NCBI GenBank assembly: GCA_018398575.1
Contig: JAGTXZ010000003.1
Location: 1,302,001-1,366,000 of the forward strand
DNA: 64,000 nt
From: Ampelomyces quisqualis
Lineage: Eukaryota; Ascomycota; Dothideomycetes; Pleosporales; Phaeosphaeriaceae
Direction of reading: 5' to 3'
The notes under the pieces are model-generated. The model saw only the letters and a list, made by a program, of their open reading frames with translations, did not search any database and was not told where the DNA came from. Each line of letters opens with the position of its first letter. Positions within the stretch are counted from its first letter, which is position 1. Positions 22,063 to 33,643 of the stretch are shown here, piece after piece. The translations under genes were made by a program, and so were the position numbers.

Positions 22063-25000
22063 ATGTTCAACTTTACGCCCCTACTGGGCGCGCAATCGGC
22101 CTCGGCAGCGTCGCAATCACTTCTGGAATTCGATGGAGGAATCAAGGTTCTCATCGACGTCGGCTGGGACGAGAGCTTTGATGTCGCAAAACTGAAAGAA
22201 GTCGAGAGGTAGGTTTCAAGTCCACGTGCTGCATGAAGCGCCGGGAGAGCTGGGTCATGTTCCGAGGAGTGGCTGGCTCTCACATGCCGCGCCAGCCAGC
22301 CATGGCAGCTACATAGTCGTCACAGTATGTAGAATATAAGCTGATGGCTATCTCTGCAGACATGTATCCACCCTGTCTTTCATCCTGCTCACGCACGCGA
22401 CCACGGCGCATCTCGGAGCATATGTGCACTGCTGCAAGAACTTCCCCTTGTTCGCGCGCATACCCGTCTACGCGACAGTGCCGGTAATATCGCTCGGCAG
22501 GACCCTCCTGCAGGACCTGTACGCGTCTACGCCTCTTGCTTCCTCCATCATACCCACCGAAGCTCTCACCGAGTCCGCCTACTCGTTCCCTTCGCCCTTG
22601 AAAGGCGGCAACAACCCCAACATCCTACTGCAGGCACCCACACAAGAAGACATCGCCCACTATTTCAACGCCATATACGCGCTCAGGTACTCGCAGCCGC
22701 ATCAACCGATACCCTCGTCATTCTCGCCGCCCCTCAACGGTCTCACAATTACAGCCTACAGCGCTGGACACACACTGGGTGGCTCGATATGGCACATACA
22801 GCATGGCATGGAGTCGGTGGTATATGCAGTAGATTGGAACCAAGCGCGAGAACATGTGCTTGCAGGAGCAGCGTGGCTCGGCACAGGTACGGGTGGCTCT
22901 GAGGTACTGGAACAGCTTCGCCGCCCAACTGCCATGATCTGCAGTAGCAAAAATTCGGGATTGGTTAAAGTCGCCAAAGCACCGAGCAAGCGGGACGAAG
23001 AGCTTCTCTCAATGATCCGTGAGACAGTAGCGAAAGGTGGTTCTGTGCTGATACCATGTGATTCGAGTGCCCGCATCCTCGAGATAGCATATCTGCTCGA
23101 GAAGTCATGGCATACCGAGACGGCAAAGGCGGAGAACAACAGCCCCTTGCGAAACGCAAAAGCATATCTTGCTAGCAGGACTGGCGGAGCGACCATGCGC
23201 TACGTGCGAAGCATGCTGGAATGGATGGGGGAGGGCATTGTAAAAGAATTCGAGGCGGCAAGTGGTGCAGCCGAAGGTCAAGACCAGCGAAAGACTCGAG
23301 GCGCGTCTGGCAGGGACGACGGTCGTGGCGTCAAGACTCCCTTTGATTTTCAGCATATCACACTGCTTGAGCGGAAAGCACGTGTATCCAGAATGCTGAG
23401 CACTGACGAGTCGCGTGTGATCCTGGCGAGTGACACGTCGCTAGAATGGGGCTTCTCAAAGGACGCAATCAGAAGTCTAGCATCAGACGAAAAGAACCTG
23501 GTAATCCTGACGGAAAGAGTAGGAGAGATTGGTGCCAAGGACAAAGGTCTTGGACGATACCTGTGGGACCTCTGGAGTGAACGATGCTCTTCAAGCGAAG
23601 ATGATGCTCTTGCCGCCACCATTGTGAACGTCTCGGGTCAACCGGCGCCACTTCACACAGCACGCACAGTCGCGCTCGAGGGAGACGAGGTACCTTTGTA
23701 CCAACAATTCCTTGCCAGGCAAAGACAGCTACATAACACCATGGGCGGTGATACTGGAACTACTCTGGAAACAACCGCGGATGTAGTCGATGATCGATCA
23801 TCCACCACTTCTGAGAGTTCCGATGAGTCGGACGATGGACACGGAGGCAAAATCCTGAACACAACAGCAGCACTTCAGCACGCACGCAACAAGCTCGGCT
23901 TAACAGATGCGGAGCTTGGTGTCAACATCCTCATCCGCCGCAAGAACGTGTACGACTACGAGGTGCGAGGAAAGAAAGGGAAAGAGAAAGTCTTCCCGTA
24001 CCAGCAAAAGAGGAGAAAGGCAGACGACTTCGGCGACCTAATTCGACCAGAAGAATTTGCCCGCGCAGAAGAGGAGGATAATGTTGGGGGCGACGCCCTG
24101 CGAGGGGACAGCTCGAAGAAAGAAAACGCCGTGGGTCAAAAGCGCAGATGGGACGACCTTGTGAGCGTGCTCGACAGCTCCAAGCCAAAGAACAATCAAC
24201 GACACAAGCCTGACAGCGAGGCGCAAGGAGAAGCCGATGAAGCCGAGTCCGACAGCGAACCAGAAGAAGATACAGGCAAGATCGATGGTCCCTCCAAAGT
24301 CATCATTGAGTCAGAATTGATCGAACTCCGCTGCCGAATATCCTTTGTCGATTTCTCCGGTCTCCACGACCGCCGGACGATCCAAAACATCATCCCGCTC
24401 GTCAAACCCCGAAAACTCATCTTCATAGGCGGCGACGCAGGCGAAACCGCCGAACTCGCCGAACTCTGCCGCAGCGCGCTCAACGCCGGCCTCGAAGCTA
24501 GCAGTGCAATCGACGTCTTCACCCCTGCCGTCGGCATGGTCATCAACGCCAGCGTCGACACAAACGCCTGGACCGTCAAGCTGAGTCGCAACATGGTGCG
24601 CAACCTGCACTGGCAAAACGTGCGGGGCATGGGCGTGGTAGCCATTACGGGTCGTCTCGCAGCCGCCAGTCTCGACGCGCCGCCCAAGGAAGAAGAAGGA
24701 TCCGCGAAGAAGAAGGCGCGATTAGATGTCCCTGCGGTTCCTGCATCGTCGCAGATTGGCCCAGACACGACGCCTGTCCTCGACGTTGTACCCGCCAACA
24801 TGGCTACCGCAGTGCGCTCTGTCGCTCAACCATTCCACGTCGGCGACCTGCGTCTAGCTGACTTGCGCAAACTCATGAAGGCCAATGGCATGGAAGCCGA
24901 GTTCAGGGGTGAAGGTGTACTGGTGATTAACGGGACTGTGGCTGTGCGCAAGACCGCGACGGGGCAGATTGAAGTGGACGGCGGGGCGTACGGGAACACA

Positions 25001-25084
25001 GACGCGAGGAACAACGACGCACTCACCTTCTTCAGGGTCAAGAGGCAGATTTACGATGGTCTAGCGGTCGTAGCGGGACATTGA
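22063..25084 (+). CDS. CFT2: Cleavage and polyadenylation factor subunit 2 (CPSF100/Cft2)
   Basis: A non-catalytic metallo-beta-lactamase/beta-CASP scaffold of the nuclear pre-mRNA 3'-end cleavage complex, partner of the endonuclease CPSF73/Ysh1. Exon 1 is 22063-22208; after a 151-nt intron, exon 2 runs 22360-25084, giving 956 aa. The N-terminus FNFTPLLGAQSASAASQSLLEFDGG...VLIDVGWDE is the Cft2 signature. The metal-binding HxHxDH motif of the active paralogue is here LTHATTAHLGAY, with only two His left, as expected for Cft2. A beta-CASP region (SAGHTLGGSIWHI, GGSVLIPCDSSARILE, VILASDTSLEWGF) follows, then an acidic low-complexity insert (about residues 560-690) and a conserved C-terminal domain. 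The exon junction (VER/HVSTLSFILLTH) is confident. Confidence 0.93.
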
Positions 25085-25943
25085 ACACCCAACGGCCGGT
25101 CCGGTTTTTCCCCATGGTGGCTTCGGCTCTATCCCTGCGTATGTGTGTGCGTCGGGGGAAATGTAGACTAATTACCTTCTCGCTAAGATGTTACATTTGA
25201 CTTTCACACTCTTGTTCTTCTCCCCTTGTTCAATCTTTCCTGCCCTACCTTCAACGCCTCCTCATTCGCTAAAAACCCTCCCCGGATAATGGTGTTTGTT
25301 TCTTGTTCTTTTTTTTTAAAAGCCCTGCTGCTGCATATATTTACATATCCATTGTCCATTGTCCCTCACGACATCAGCGCAAGAAATGTCTAGACAAATG
25401 ATCCGTACCCCGAGTATTTCGCAATGGCATTTGGACAACAAGCTAAATACATTGTCTCCGAGAACATTTTTCACGACATCCTTCAAGATCAAAGTCGGTG
25501 CAATGGGTAGAAGATAGTGAAACAGGGGGAGCATCACGTTACCTGTGAACGTTAGTGAGTGAATGTCATCATGTTGACCATATTTTTCATCTTCAACTTT
25601 GTGCATTGCTGCTGAATGTCTGAATGAGGATGCTACACCTATTGAACGCTATACCCGCAAGAAAGACGCCATGGGATTGAACCAGCCTCCTGCGACAGTA
25701 CCAAGACTAAGTAATACACGCGTGCTGAATGGAAAATATTAGTCATGTGTTCCGCCTTTTGCAGGATGATTGGAAGCTTTCTGTAGCTTAGTCGCCTAAC
25801 GTGAGGGTAATCATGTATGGCGTGCCAGCCTCATGACCCACCACCCTTGTTGTCCTCTGTCATCGTCTGTCATCAAGCGGGACTGCTGCGGCCGATGCAC
25901 GCAGGGGAGGACTGTGCATTGCAGGACTGAACGCTGAATCCTC
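25085..25943. other. Convergent 3' region of CFT2 and the RBR ligase gene
   Basis: Poly-T and AT-rich stretches (about 25300-25330) typical of 3' UTRs. No additional gene is supported. Confidence 0.5.
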
Positions 25944-27700
25944 CTAGGACAGGGGCACATTAAACTCCCAGTTACCTGTGACTCGAGTAAGCATTGCACG
26001 GAGATTAAGACTGCAGCAAGCATCTTCTTCAACCTATTAAGAGTGGGGACATACCGGCTTTGAGATTCTCTGCTGTATCATTGAGCAGTATGATGCGGCG
26101 CTTGGTACAATAAGATGTTTTGTCCATCATATCCACCTTTAGTGTTTGCAGCTGATCGATGGGCTTCTCAAACATTTCACTGAGGTTCTCCACGGCCATT
26201 TCGAGATCTTTCTGGTTGTCTTCAAATATCTCAGTTAAATTGTTGCGTGCAAGATAGTACGCAAATGCGTAGGTCCACTTGAGGACCTGACGGCACTGTT
26301 GCAAAGCCTGCGAGGCCTGGTCCAGGAACTGTACTTCGATCCACGACATGCCTAGTTCAGTCAGAAAAGTTCTTTAAACGTCATCGACTCCGTACCTGTT
26401 GTGTTCTGTAGTTGTTGCATCTTCTTCTCCGTCTTGAGGTAAATGTCCTTGTCGAGTTTCGCAGACTGTTCGTGGTTCGCGTAGCGGTTGTAGTAATGTA
26501 GATAGCGTTCCAGTGACTGTCGGGACTTCGCCTGCGCATCTCGCGCGTCCGATCCACTCTTCTCCTCGAATCGATTGCAGTTGTACCAACTCGTGCCGTG
26601 CTCCGACCAAATACCCATACACATCCAACAGAACTCGTGTCGGCATTTTCTACACGTCATATGGTTGCAGCCTCCATTCTTTTCAATTGTCGAATTACAC
26701 CTCGGACACTCTTTTGTATTTGCTGATATCCAATTGGCAGTCTCGGAATCATCCTCGCATTTCTTAAGCCATCTCTTGACCAACGAACATGGTGCTGGCT
26801 GATGGTTGGTCAGGGTACATCCGAAACAGAAGTCGTGCCCGCAATGGCAGTGTACTGTTGGTACTATCCTCGTCAAGTCCTTGCTCTTGATGGGGCATTC
26901 AATGGCGTATTTGCAGTCGGGAGCTGGACACCATTTGAGGCTCTCCCGGTCGTCGACATACGTTCGTGTGAGAAGTACTTGGTATCTACGGTTGCCAGAT
27001 CAGCTTTGCAGCATTGCTGGAGAGAATGAACATACCTGGCTTGGAGCTCGTGCGATACGAGGAGGTCCAGTGACTTTGAATCTACAATGCGCGTACAGCC
27101 CCCACCTGGACATCGTATCCTCGCCGCCTCGCCCTCGTCCTGGACCTTGTTGGACAGATACTGTTTGTAGCAGCCGACACAGAATCGGTGTTCGCACTTC
27201 ATCGCAAACGTCTCCACGTCCGGGCTGTCGTCACAACAGATGTCGCAAATGAAACCCTTAATCTGCTTTACCTTGGGCGGGTTTGTGGCTGCGTCCTGGC
27301 CCAGGCCTGCATCCTCAAGCACCTCCTCCGTCTTTTCCATGTATTGGTCGATCAGGCGTTCCTTGTTCCACCTCGAGTGTCGGAGGAGGATGGCGGCGGC
27401 TTCGGGAGGTTGACCGAGGATGTTGGCCACTTGGTCGATTTGGTTGTCTTGCTGTGCTTGTATTTGGACGGGGTCGAAGACTTTGAAATCGACTTCGTAT
27501 GCTTGTATCGTCGGCTTGATGTCCTTGTCCTGAGACTCGAAGCCCACGTCGTCCACATCGTAGTCGGAGTCTGCGAGACAGTGTCAGCAGAAGCGGCGGC
27601 TAGTCCCACGGTGCTACCTGCCGTCTTCCAGGTCCATGTCGCTGTCCTCGTCAAAGTCGTTGCCGCTCATGGAGCTGTTGAAGTCATCGTCCGAGTCCAT
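25944..27700 (-). CDS. HEL1: Ariadne-family RBR E3 ubiquitin ligase
   Basis: A RING-between-RING ligase that passes ubiquitin through a catalytic Cys of RING2. Exons 27700-27622, 27570-27036, 26985-26396, 26351-26055 and 25975-25944 encode 510 aa. Order: acidic N-terminus (MDSDDDFN..., UBA-like region), RING1 (CDICCDD...CEHRFCVGC), IBR (CPAPDCKY...CHCGHDFCFGC), RING2 (CPRCNSTIEKNGGCNHMTC) with the expected active Cys in GGCNHMTC, then the helical Ariadne domain ending NWEFNVPLS. The last exon codes for only ten residues. Intron 1 keeps frame only with a GC donor (GCAGGT at 27621), because the nearby GT at 27617 shifts the frame. The other introns have clear GT...AG ends (44-79 nt). Yeast Hel1 and animal ARIH1 are the likely counterparts. 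Confidence 0.9.
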
Positions 27701-28142
27701 CTTGTCGGAGGCGTTGGTGACGGGCGTGGCCGGAAGGTCGGCGACGATTGCGTCCGGCGTCTGTCGTTTTGGGCGAGGACCTTCTGAGGGCGTAAGCTGG
27801 CCGTCTGCCTCAGAAGCCTTCCGCTTGCGAGCGGTGGGCGGCGTCGTGATTTAGTTGTGGAGCCAGTCCCGCCTGATGACGGAACTAGCCAGGCTGCGGC
27901 GAGGGTGCAACTGGGGCTGGATGCACAGGCTAGGACGGCCTGAGGCACGGGCAGAGTGGCGTGACGCTGCACACACGATAGGCAGCAGGACAGACAGGGC
28001 GAGCCGGGGCGTGGGCGGGTGTGAGATATTGGTCAGCCGAAGAGGTCAGTTGCGGGCAGGTAGGGTGGGTGGACCGTGGGCAGCATCGAGTTTGGGCTAG
28101 TACGCCATGCATGGCTGTCACATGATAGCATTCATCCCGTCT
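27701..28142. other. Intergenic, promoter of the RBR ligase gene
   Basis: GC-rich; no gene seen. The downstream neighbour GCD6 is on the same strand. Confidence 0.5.
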
Positions 28143-30408
28143 CTATTCAGACTCACTCGCCTCTTCACTCTCGCCGTCGCTCTCCTGCTGCAAGAACTCT
28201 ACCAACGCCCGTGTCTTCTGCTTGACCTTCTGCAGCTCCTCCGTCTCGCTGCCCCTCTCATCCTCCCACCACTGTAGGATGCCGTCCTCTTCGATGCTGT
28301 CCAGCTCCGTCAGCTTCGTTGCGGCGCTTAGCAGCACGGAGTCACCGTGCTCGCGATGGCTCAGATCCGCTTGCAGCAGGAGCATGAAGTCGACCTGATC
28401 CGTCTTACTAGATGTGTTTTTGTCGAATATGGCACGGTCGATAAGCTCCTTGTGTTGGCCAAATACCTGAGCAATGGCAGCTTTGATAGTGTCGCCTGAC
28501 TTGATGAGCTGCAGTATGCGCTTGACAAAGGAGCTGACCACTGCACGGCGGACCTGGTGGTCTGAAGCATTTGTGCTCATGCGCAGAGCCGTGAGTTCGA
28601 GTTGAATGTTCGCTGATTCGTGACCCTGTTCCAGAGAATCGTATATGCTTTGGGAGGCGTCGTGGTCGAAGTTCGCGGCGTGTTGACTGTCGGCTGATCC
28701 GACAGAAAGGAAGCTGCTCGTTGCCGATCGGCTCGTATCTTGTACATCTAGGTCATCGTCCTCTGAATCGGAGTTGAGAGTCGATATCGATTCGTTCGAG
28801 AAGTTGTACACTGAGTGGATTAGTACTGCATTGATATGGCCCCACCCTTGAGTAGGTAGACTTACTTGGTCCCGTGGATACTAGACCATCCACAAGCTCG
28901 TCCTCATCTTCTTCATCGGAATCTTGGAACTCGAATCCATCTCCTTTCTGCCCGACAATGCTAGGATCTGGGTCACCTCTAACGACTTCGACGCTGCCTT
29001 CGCGTCTCCGCTTTGCTCTTGTGATTCGGTGTTCGCCTCGAATTGTCATCCCTTCTCCAATGGTGACGCCGTACGAGACCAGCGCACCTGCTTCTACTTT
29101 GCACCTCCGCCCTATCGCTGCTTCGTTCGCTATGACTGATTTCGATATCGTACTACCGTCACCAACGCTCGCATAGTCCCACAGGTAGGCGCCGTCGAGT
29201 TTGACATTCCGACCGATCTGACAATGTCTGCCAATAATACTGTTCTTGATTTCTGTCTTGTCGCCAACGCTGGTTCCTCTCCCAATCACAGTTTTCGAAC
29301 CAATGACACAATCGCGGGCCAGTATCACACCCTCCTCTTTGTAGACGCTGCCTTTTTGGAGTCGATACGACTGTCCTTGAACGAGATTGCTGTCTGGACA
29401 TAAAGGGTATGCCCAGCGAGACACAATATCCTTGCTCACTGAATTGTATGCGTGAAGATTGCGGACTCGCGCCGCGTAGTGGTCAGAAACGATGTGGGTG
29501 TGGAAGGTTTTGCCGTTGAGCTCGTAGTCCTTTAGCACGCTATGTAGGAAGCCTTTCCGTGGCGCTTGAAAATCGAAGTTGTCGCTCCAAAGCGCGAGCA
29601 CGTCGGGCGTGCATATATCGATTCCGCAGTCAATCAAGTCCTGTCGTATCTCGAGCTCTTGCGAGCTCGACAACAACTCTGGGTCGATGGACAGGAAATG
29701 AGTCTGGTCGCGATTCGGCATCTGCTCGAAATGTAAACACCGGTCCTTGGTCGGATCAATCACGAAAATAGGGCTTGTCCCTCTTGCCTTCGTTCTGTGG
29801 TTTGCGCCAGCCTCTCGCAGAACCATCGTCATAATCGCATTCTTGTCCTTGACCCGTCGCGCCCGATGCGCAGCCAGCGCTGATTCCAGAGGGAGGTTGC
29901 TGACCACATCGCCGTAAACGAGGAGAAAGTCGCCCGTCAATAAGCTCCTGCTGTCAAGATCTCGCATCGCATCACCGATCGAATGCGACGTGGACTGGAT
30001 CAGCTCCAGCTTGGCAAAGGGAGAAGATTGCGCAGCCCATTTCGACCTTTTGATGTACTCTTCGACTTGTTCTCTATGCGCGCCGCAATATACGAAAATT
30101 TCTTCTACGCCAGCGTTGGCTAGAAACTCAAAGGTGTATTCGATGAGCGGGGTGTTGGCGAGAGGCAGCAAGCACTGCGCCGGGTCAGAACAGCTTGTAA
30201 CAATGTTTTCGGGCATACAGACTCTGGGTCGCTCCAGTGTGAAGGGGTTGAAGCGTGTCTCGAAGGGATCTGCGAGTATCTAGAAATTTAGTGTTGACCC
30301 TCTGCAGCATGTGCATGTTGCAGAGCTTACTACTGCCTGGAGGGGCTCGTCGCGCTCCTCTTCGCCCGACTTTCCCTTTTCCTGGCCTTTCTTGCCTTTG
30401 GGCGGCAT
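28143..30408 (-). CDS. GCD6: Translation initiation factor eIF2B, epsilon subunit
   Basis: Catalytic subunit of the guanine-nucleotide exchange factor that recharges eIF2 with GTP in the cytosol. Exons 30408-30331, 30279-30223, 30174-28866 and 28810-28143 give 703 aa. The start is a Lys/Gly-rich leader (MPPKGKKGQEKGKSG) and then PLQAVILADPFETRFNPFTLERPR/CLLPLANTPLIEYTFEFL, the nucleotidyltransferase-like domain. A left-handed beta-helix of hexapeptide repeats follows (GSKTVIGRGTSVGDKTEIK), an acidic linker, and a C-terminal W2/HEAT domain ending in WWEDERG and an acidic tail. Intron 2 (30222-30175) is 48 nt, in phase 0 and stop-free, so an uncut frame reads through it and suggests a false start at 30216; the conserved ERPR/CLLPL junction shows it is an intron. 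Confidence 0.93.
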
Positions 30409-31447
30409 CGTGTGGAGGGACGATTGTGATGTGGCTCGGAACAATGTCGCAGGCGTGGTCTAGGATGTGCGAGGTGGGGCTTGTTGCATGTTCCGAAAAG
30501 CTTCACTAAGATCAGGACCGCCGCTGACTCACCAGCAGAGGCAGGTGTCAAAACCCCAACTTCGGGTCCAGCTCGCGTTACCGATGGATCTAGCGTGCTG
30601 TGGGGGCTCTGCGGGACAGCCGCAGCAGGCGGCCCATGAAACCTCGTTGTGTGCTCGTGCGCGTCTCTGTTGCGTGGCCCATAGAGCGTTCCAGACCAGG
30701 GGAAGCTTCCAGGGCACTCTCTCCCTGGGAATGCTTATTGTAACGACATTTCTGAGCGGACAGACGTGCATCCTGGTCCTTCGCGTAGTGAGAAGCGCTC
30801 GTGGACGTGAAATTGCGTCTAGAGCTGGTTCTCTATGACCTGGGAGCTTCTCTGAAGCTCATACGGATATCATTGTGATACTTGGCAGGATGGCAGGGTC
30901 GCGCAGCAGGCCTAACGCAGATGCCGAAACTCCACACATGGCTTTCGAGCTACCCAAAGGCTTCCCAATGGTTGCATTGTAAGATCAGGAGCGAGTGTTT
31001 TACATGTGTATACTTAGTCTTTGTACAACTTCTACGTCCTTGGTAGCAAACTGCTATCCTTTCCAGACCGTCTCGGACTGTACATCTATCGGTCGTATTG
31101 ACCGTGGGTATGTCGTAACTACAATTGTAGGGCCTGCCAACTCCATAATGACGTGCAATATGCCCAAGCGGACTGCGTTTGGAGCAATACAATCGTTGAA
31201 TGCTCTGTAATCCCCACCCTCTGTGGGTAGTAGACACTTCTTGAATTTCCCATGGTCGTTAGCGCTCAGTCGCACGACTGCAAACGACGACTCGGTGACT
31301 CTGTTCCCTCTTCCCCCCCGGCCGCGGCTCGGTGACTATGGTTTGGGTGGTTGGACCTCCCCCGAGCGCCTCGATCTGCACGTCTCCTTTGAGAGTGGCA
31401 CGGCCCAATACCTCCAGTAAACGGCTCTTGTTCAGCGTCTAACTTTA
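30409..31447. other. Intergenic, no gene seen
   Basis: GCD6 promoter and SKN7 3' side. A 123-codon plus-strand ORF (30467-30838) has no recognisable features. Confidence 0.5.
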
Positions 31448-33643
31448 TTACCGTGGGTGTGGTTGCATGGCATTCATTTGCTGATGCAAATGGGGAGGAA
31501 ACATTTGTTGCCGCTTCGCCGGGTTGTTCATGTCGTCTCCGCCGGAAATGTCAGAGATCTGCCTGCGGTGGCCAGGCGGCATAGGCTGCTGCTGTTGTCT
31601 GGCCTGCATGTGCATCTGCGGCGAAGTGTTGTAACCTATGTTTGCTTGCATCGGGTTGACACCATACGGGCCAGGGCGTTGTACATGCTGCCCTTGCATC
31701 GCTTGAGCGTATTCGTCTGTGACGCTGCTACCAACCGGCGAGACGCCTGGTAGTTGATTAGGAGAATTCCAGTTGCTCGTAGTCGCCGGCGACTTAGCAG
31801 GTGAATCTTCCTCCTTGAGCACCAGCTGCCGTGGAACTTGCACTGGCTGAGGTGCGGCCATGCCGTCTATTTGCGCCATTGGTTTCTTGAGATGGACCAG
31901 GTGTTTTTCAAGCATGTGCAGAAGGCCTTCCTTTGTGAAGGGCTTGGGAAGTACATCGTTCATGCCTAGTACAGGTGTTAGCTCGAAATCGAAAAGCTAC
32001 AGCGGAGAACACGTGCCGTGCTGGAAGTACATGGAAATATCGTCGCTTCGGATGTTGGATGTCATGGCTACGATGGGAGTGGTGTCAAATTGGCGGATGA
32101 GGTGGCAAGCGGAAACTCCGTCAAGATTGGGCATAATGATGTCCATTAATACCAGATCATACTTGGATCCCGCGTTCATCTTGTTGACAGCTTCTAAGCC
32201 GTCAAGCTAGTACAGTTAGCGCGATATCGTGTATCGCAGGATGACATACGTACAGCGCTGTCGATAGCACAATGGAAAGCATACAAAAACTTGCTACCAA
32301 TGCGTCGGCACGTTGGATCATCTTCAACAAGTAGAATCTGGGGAGGGCGGATCCAACCAGGGTCAGGAATGGCACTTTTCTTCCTTCCTTCCTGGAACTT
32401 TGGCTCTGTCGCATCCACAGCTTTTGGAGGAGCAGCGTATGGAATGTTATTGATGTGCTCGCTGTACATGGGGTCGATGCCGTTGGATGAACCAACCGGG
32501 TAAACCAGATTATCGAGATTTTCAGGGCGCATTGAACCGACCGAGCTTGCAGACGGGGGACCGCGACTTGCCGGTCGTGTTGCAGCGCGCGCAAAGTCTG
32601 GTGGGGGTGTTGTAAGTGTGCCGTTCATTCTCATGGTAATTTCGTTCATGTGCTCCAGGTTTCTTGGGTTTAGCATTACGTCTGCGTTGGTCTCGCTGAG
32701 CAGTTTGGAAGCGTGCTGGAGAGGCGAGGCAGGGTTGTCATCGTCGGCAGCTGAAATAGCGGCTTCGGCGTTTCCGTTTGGCGGTTGTGCACCGTTGGAA
32801 GCAAAGACCAGCTTGCTGTTCCTCCGTTGCGTAGCATCTACGCCATGTAAAAAGGTCATGATTTGTTGCATCACATGCTCGTGGTTGACCACAGTTTTCT
32901 GAAGACCAATGACCTCCTGCAGCAGCATGGAGTGGTGGATACTCAATTCGTTGTATCGGCCCTCGACCGCGTGCAGCTGCGCTTGTGTCGCCATGAGCTG
33001 GCCGCTCACCATGTCCATCTGTTGCGATGGAATCAGCATGTCGTCGGCATTCGGCTGGTTCGCTTTACGTGGGGCAGGGGCTTTCCGGCGAATATTGTCG
33101 AGCGCGTCTTTGTTGTTCATTTTGAAATCCGGGTGCTTGAACTCCCAGGCCTGCGAGGCGTCAGCTTGAGAAGAAATACAAGACGTCTAGACGCACCCCG
33201 GGCCCGTACGGCGACTGCCCATTCTCTTCATTGTTGTGCCGGACTTTGTGGAAATCGTACTTGTTCAGTTGGCGCACAAAACTCGCAAAGTTGCTGTGTT
33301 TAAAATGTTTGGGGAGGATGTGCTTGGTGAATTTTTCGTTCTGTTTTCCGGTTAATGATGGTGCGACGGCGCGACGGCGCGCGACGGCTTGATAGACGAA
33401 CCTCTAGCACGACAAAACTGTCGCCGTCGTTGCCCCATCGCACTACGCTCTCGTCGCTTGGGTTCTCCAGCATCCTATCGCGAGGTTAGCCGGCTCAAGC
33501 GGTGCTTCCATCATGGCTCCCACGTACTTGTACAACTTGCGTACCTGAAGCGGCGTTAGCTCACATGTCGCGTGCAAAGCTGGACGCGGACTTACAAAAT
33601 CGCTGGAGTTGTTGGACCCAGCGCCGCCCTGGTTCGAGTCCAT
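31448..33643 (-). CDS. SKN7: Skn7 response-regulator transcription factor
   Basis: Nuclear regulator of oxidative and osmotic stress genes, combining an HSF-type DNA-binding domain with a two-component receiver. Seven exons: 33643-33596, 33544-33528, 33474-33402, 33340-33197, 33150-32254, 32206-32017 and 31965-31448; 628 aa. The HSF domain (about residues 14-105) reads SSDFVRKLYKMLENP, VRWGNDGDSFVVLENEKF and HSNFASFVRQLNKYDFHKV. A coiled coil follows (about 140-190). The receiver begins ILLVEDD (about 365), with phospho-acceptor Asp415 in LVLMDIIMP, Thr442 and Lys464 in DVLPKPF. A Gln/Pro/Met-rich tail ends the protein. Exon 2 is only 17 nt. Intron 6 appears to use a GC donor (32016) to restore QHG/MNDVLPKPF. 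It shares its promoter with a peroxiredoxin gene. Confidence 0.94.

Noticed and set aside
24196..24801. 201-codon antisense ORF inside CFT2
   Set aside because: Antisense to the conserved C-terminal part of CFT2; no family match.
22424..25084. CFT2 start at 22424
   Set aside because: This Met lies inside the conserved beta-lactamase fold; the upstream exon 22063-22208 supplies the family N-terminus.
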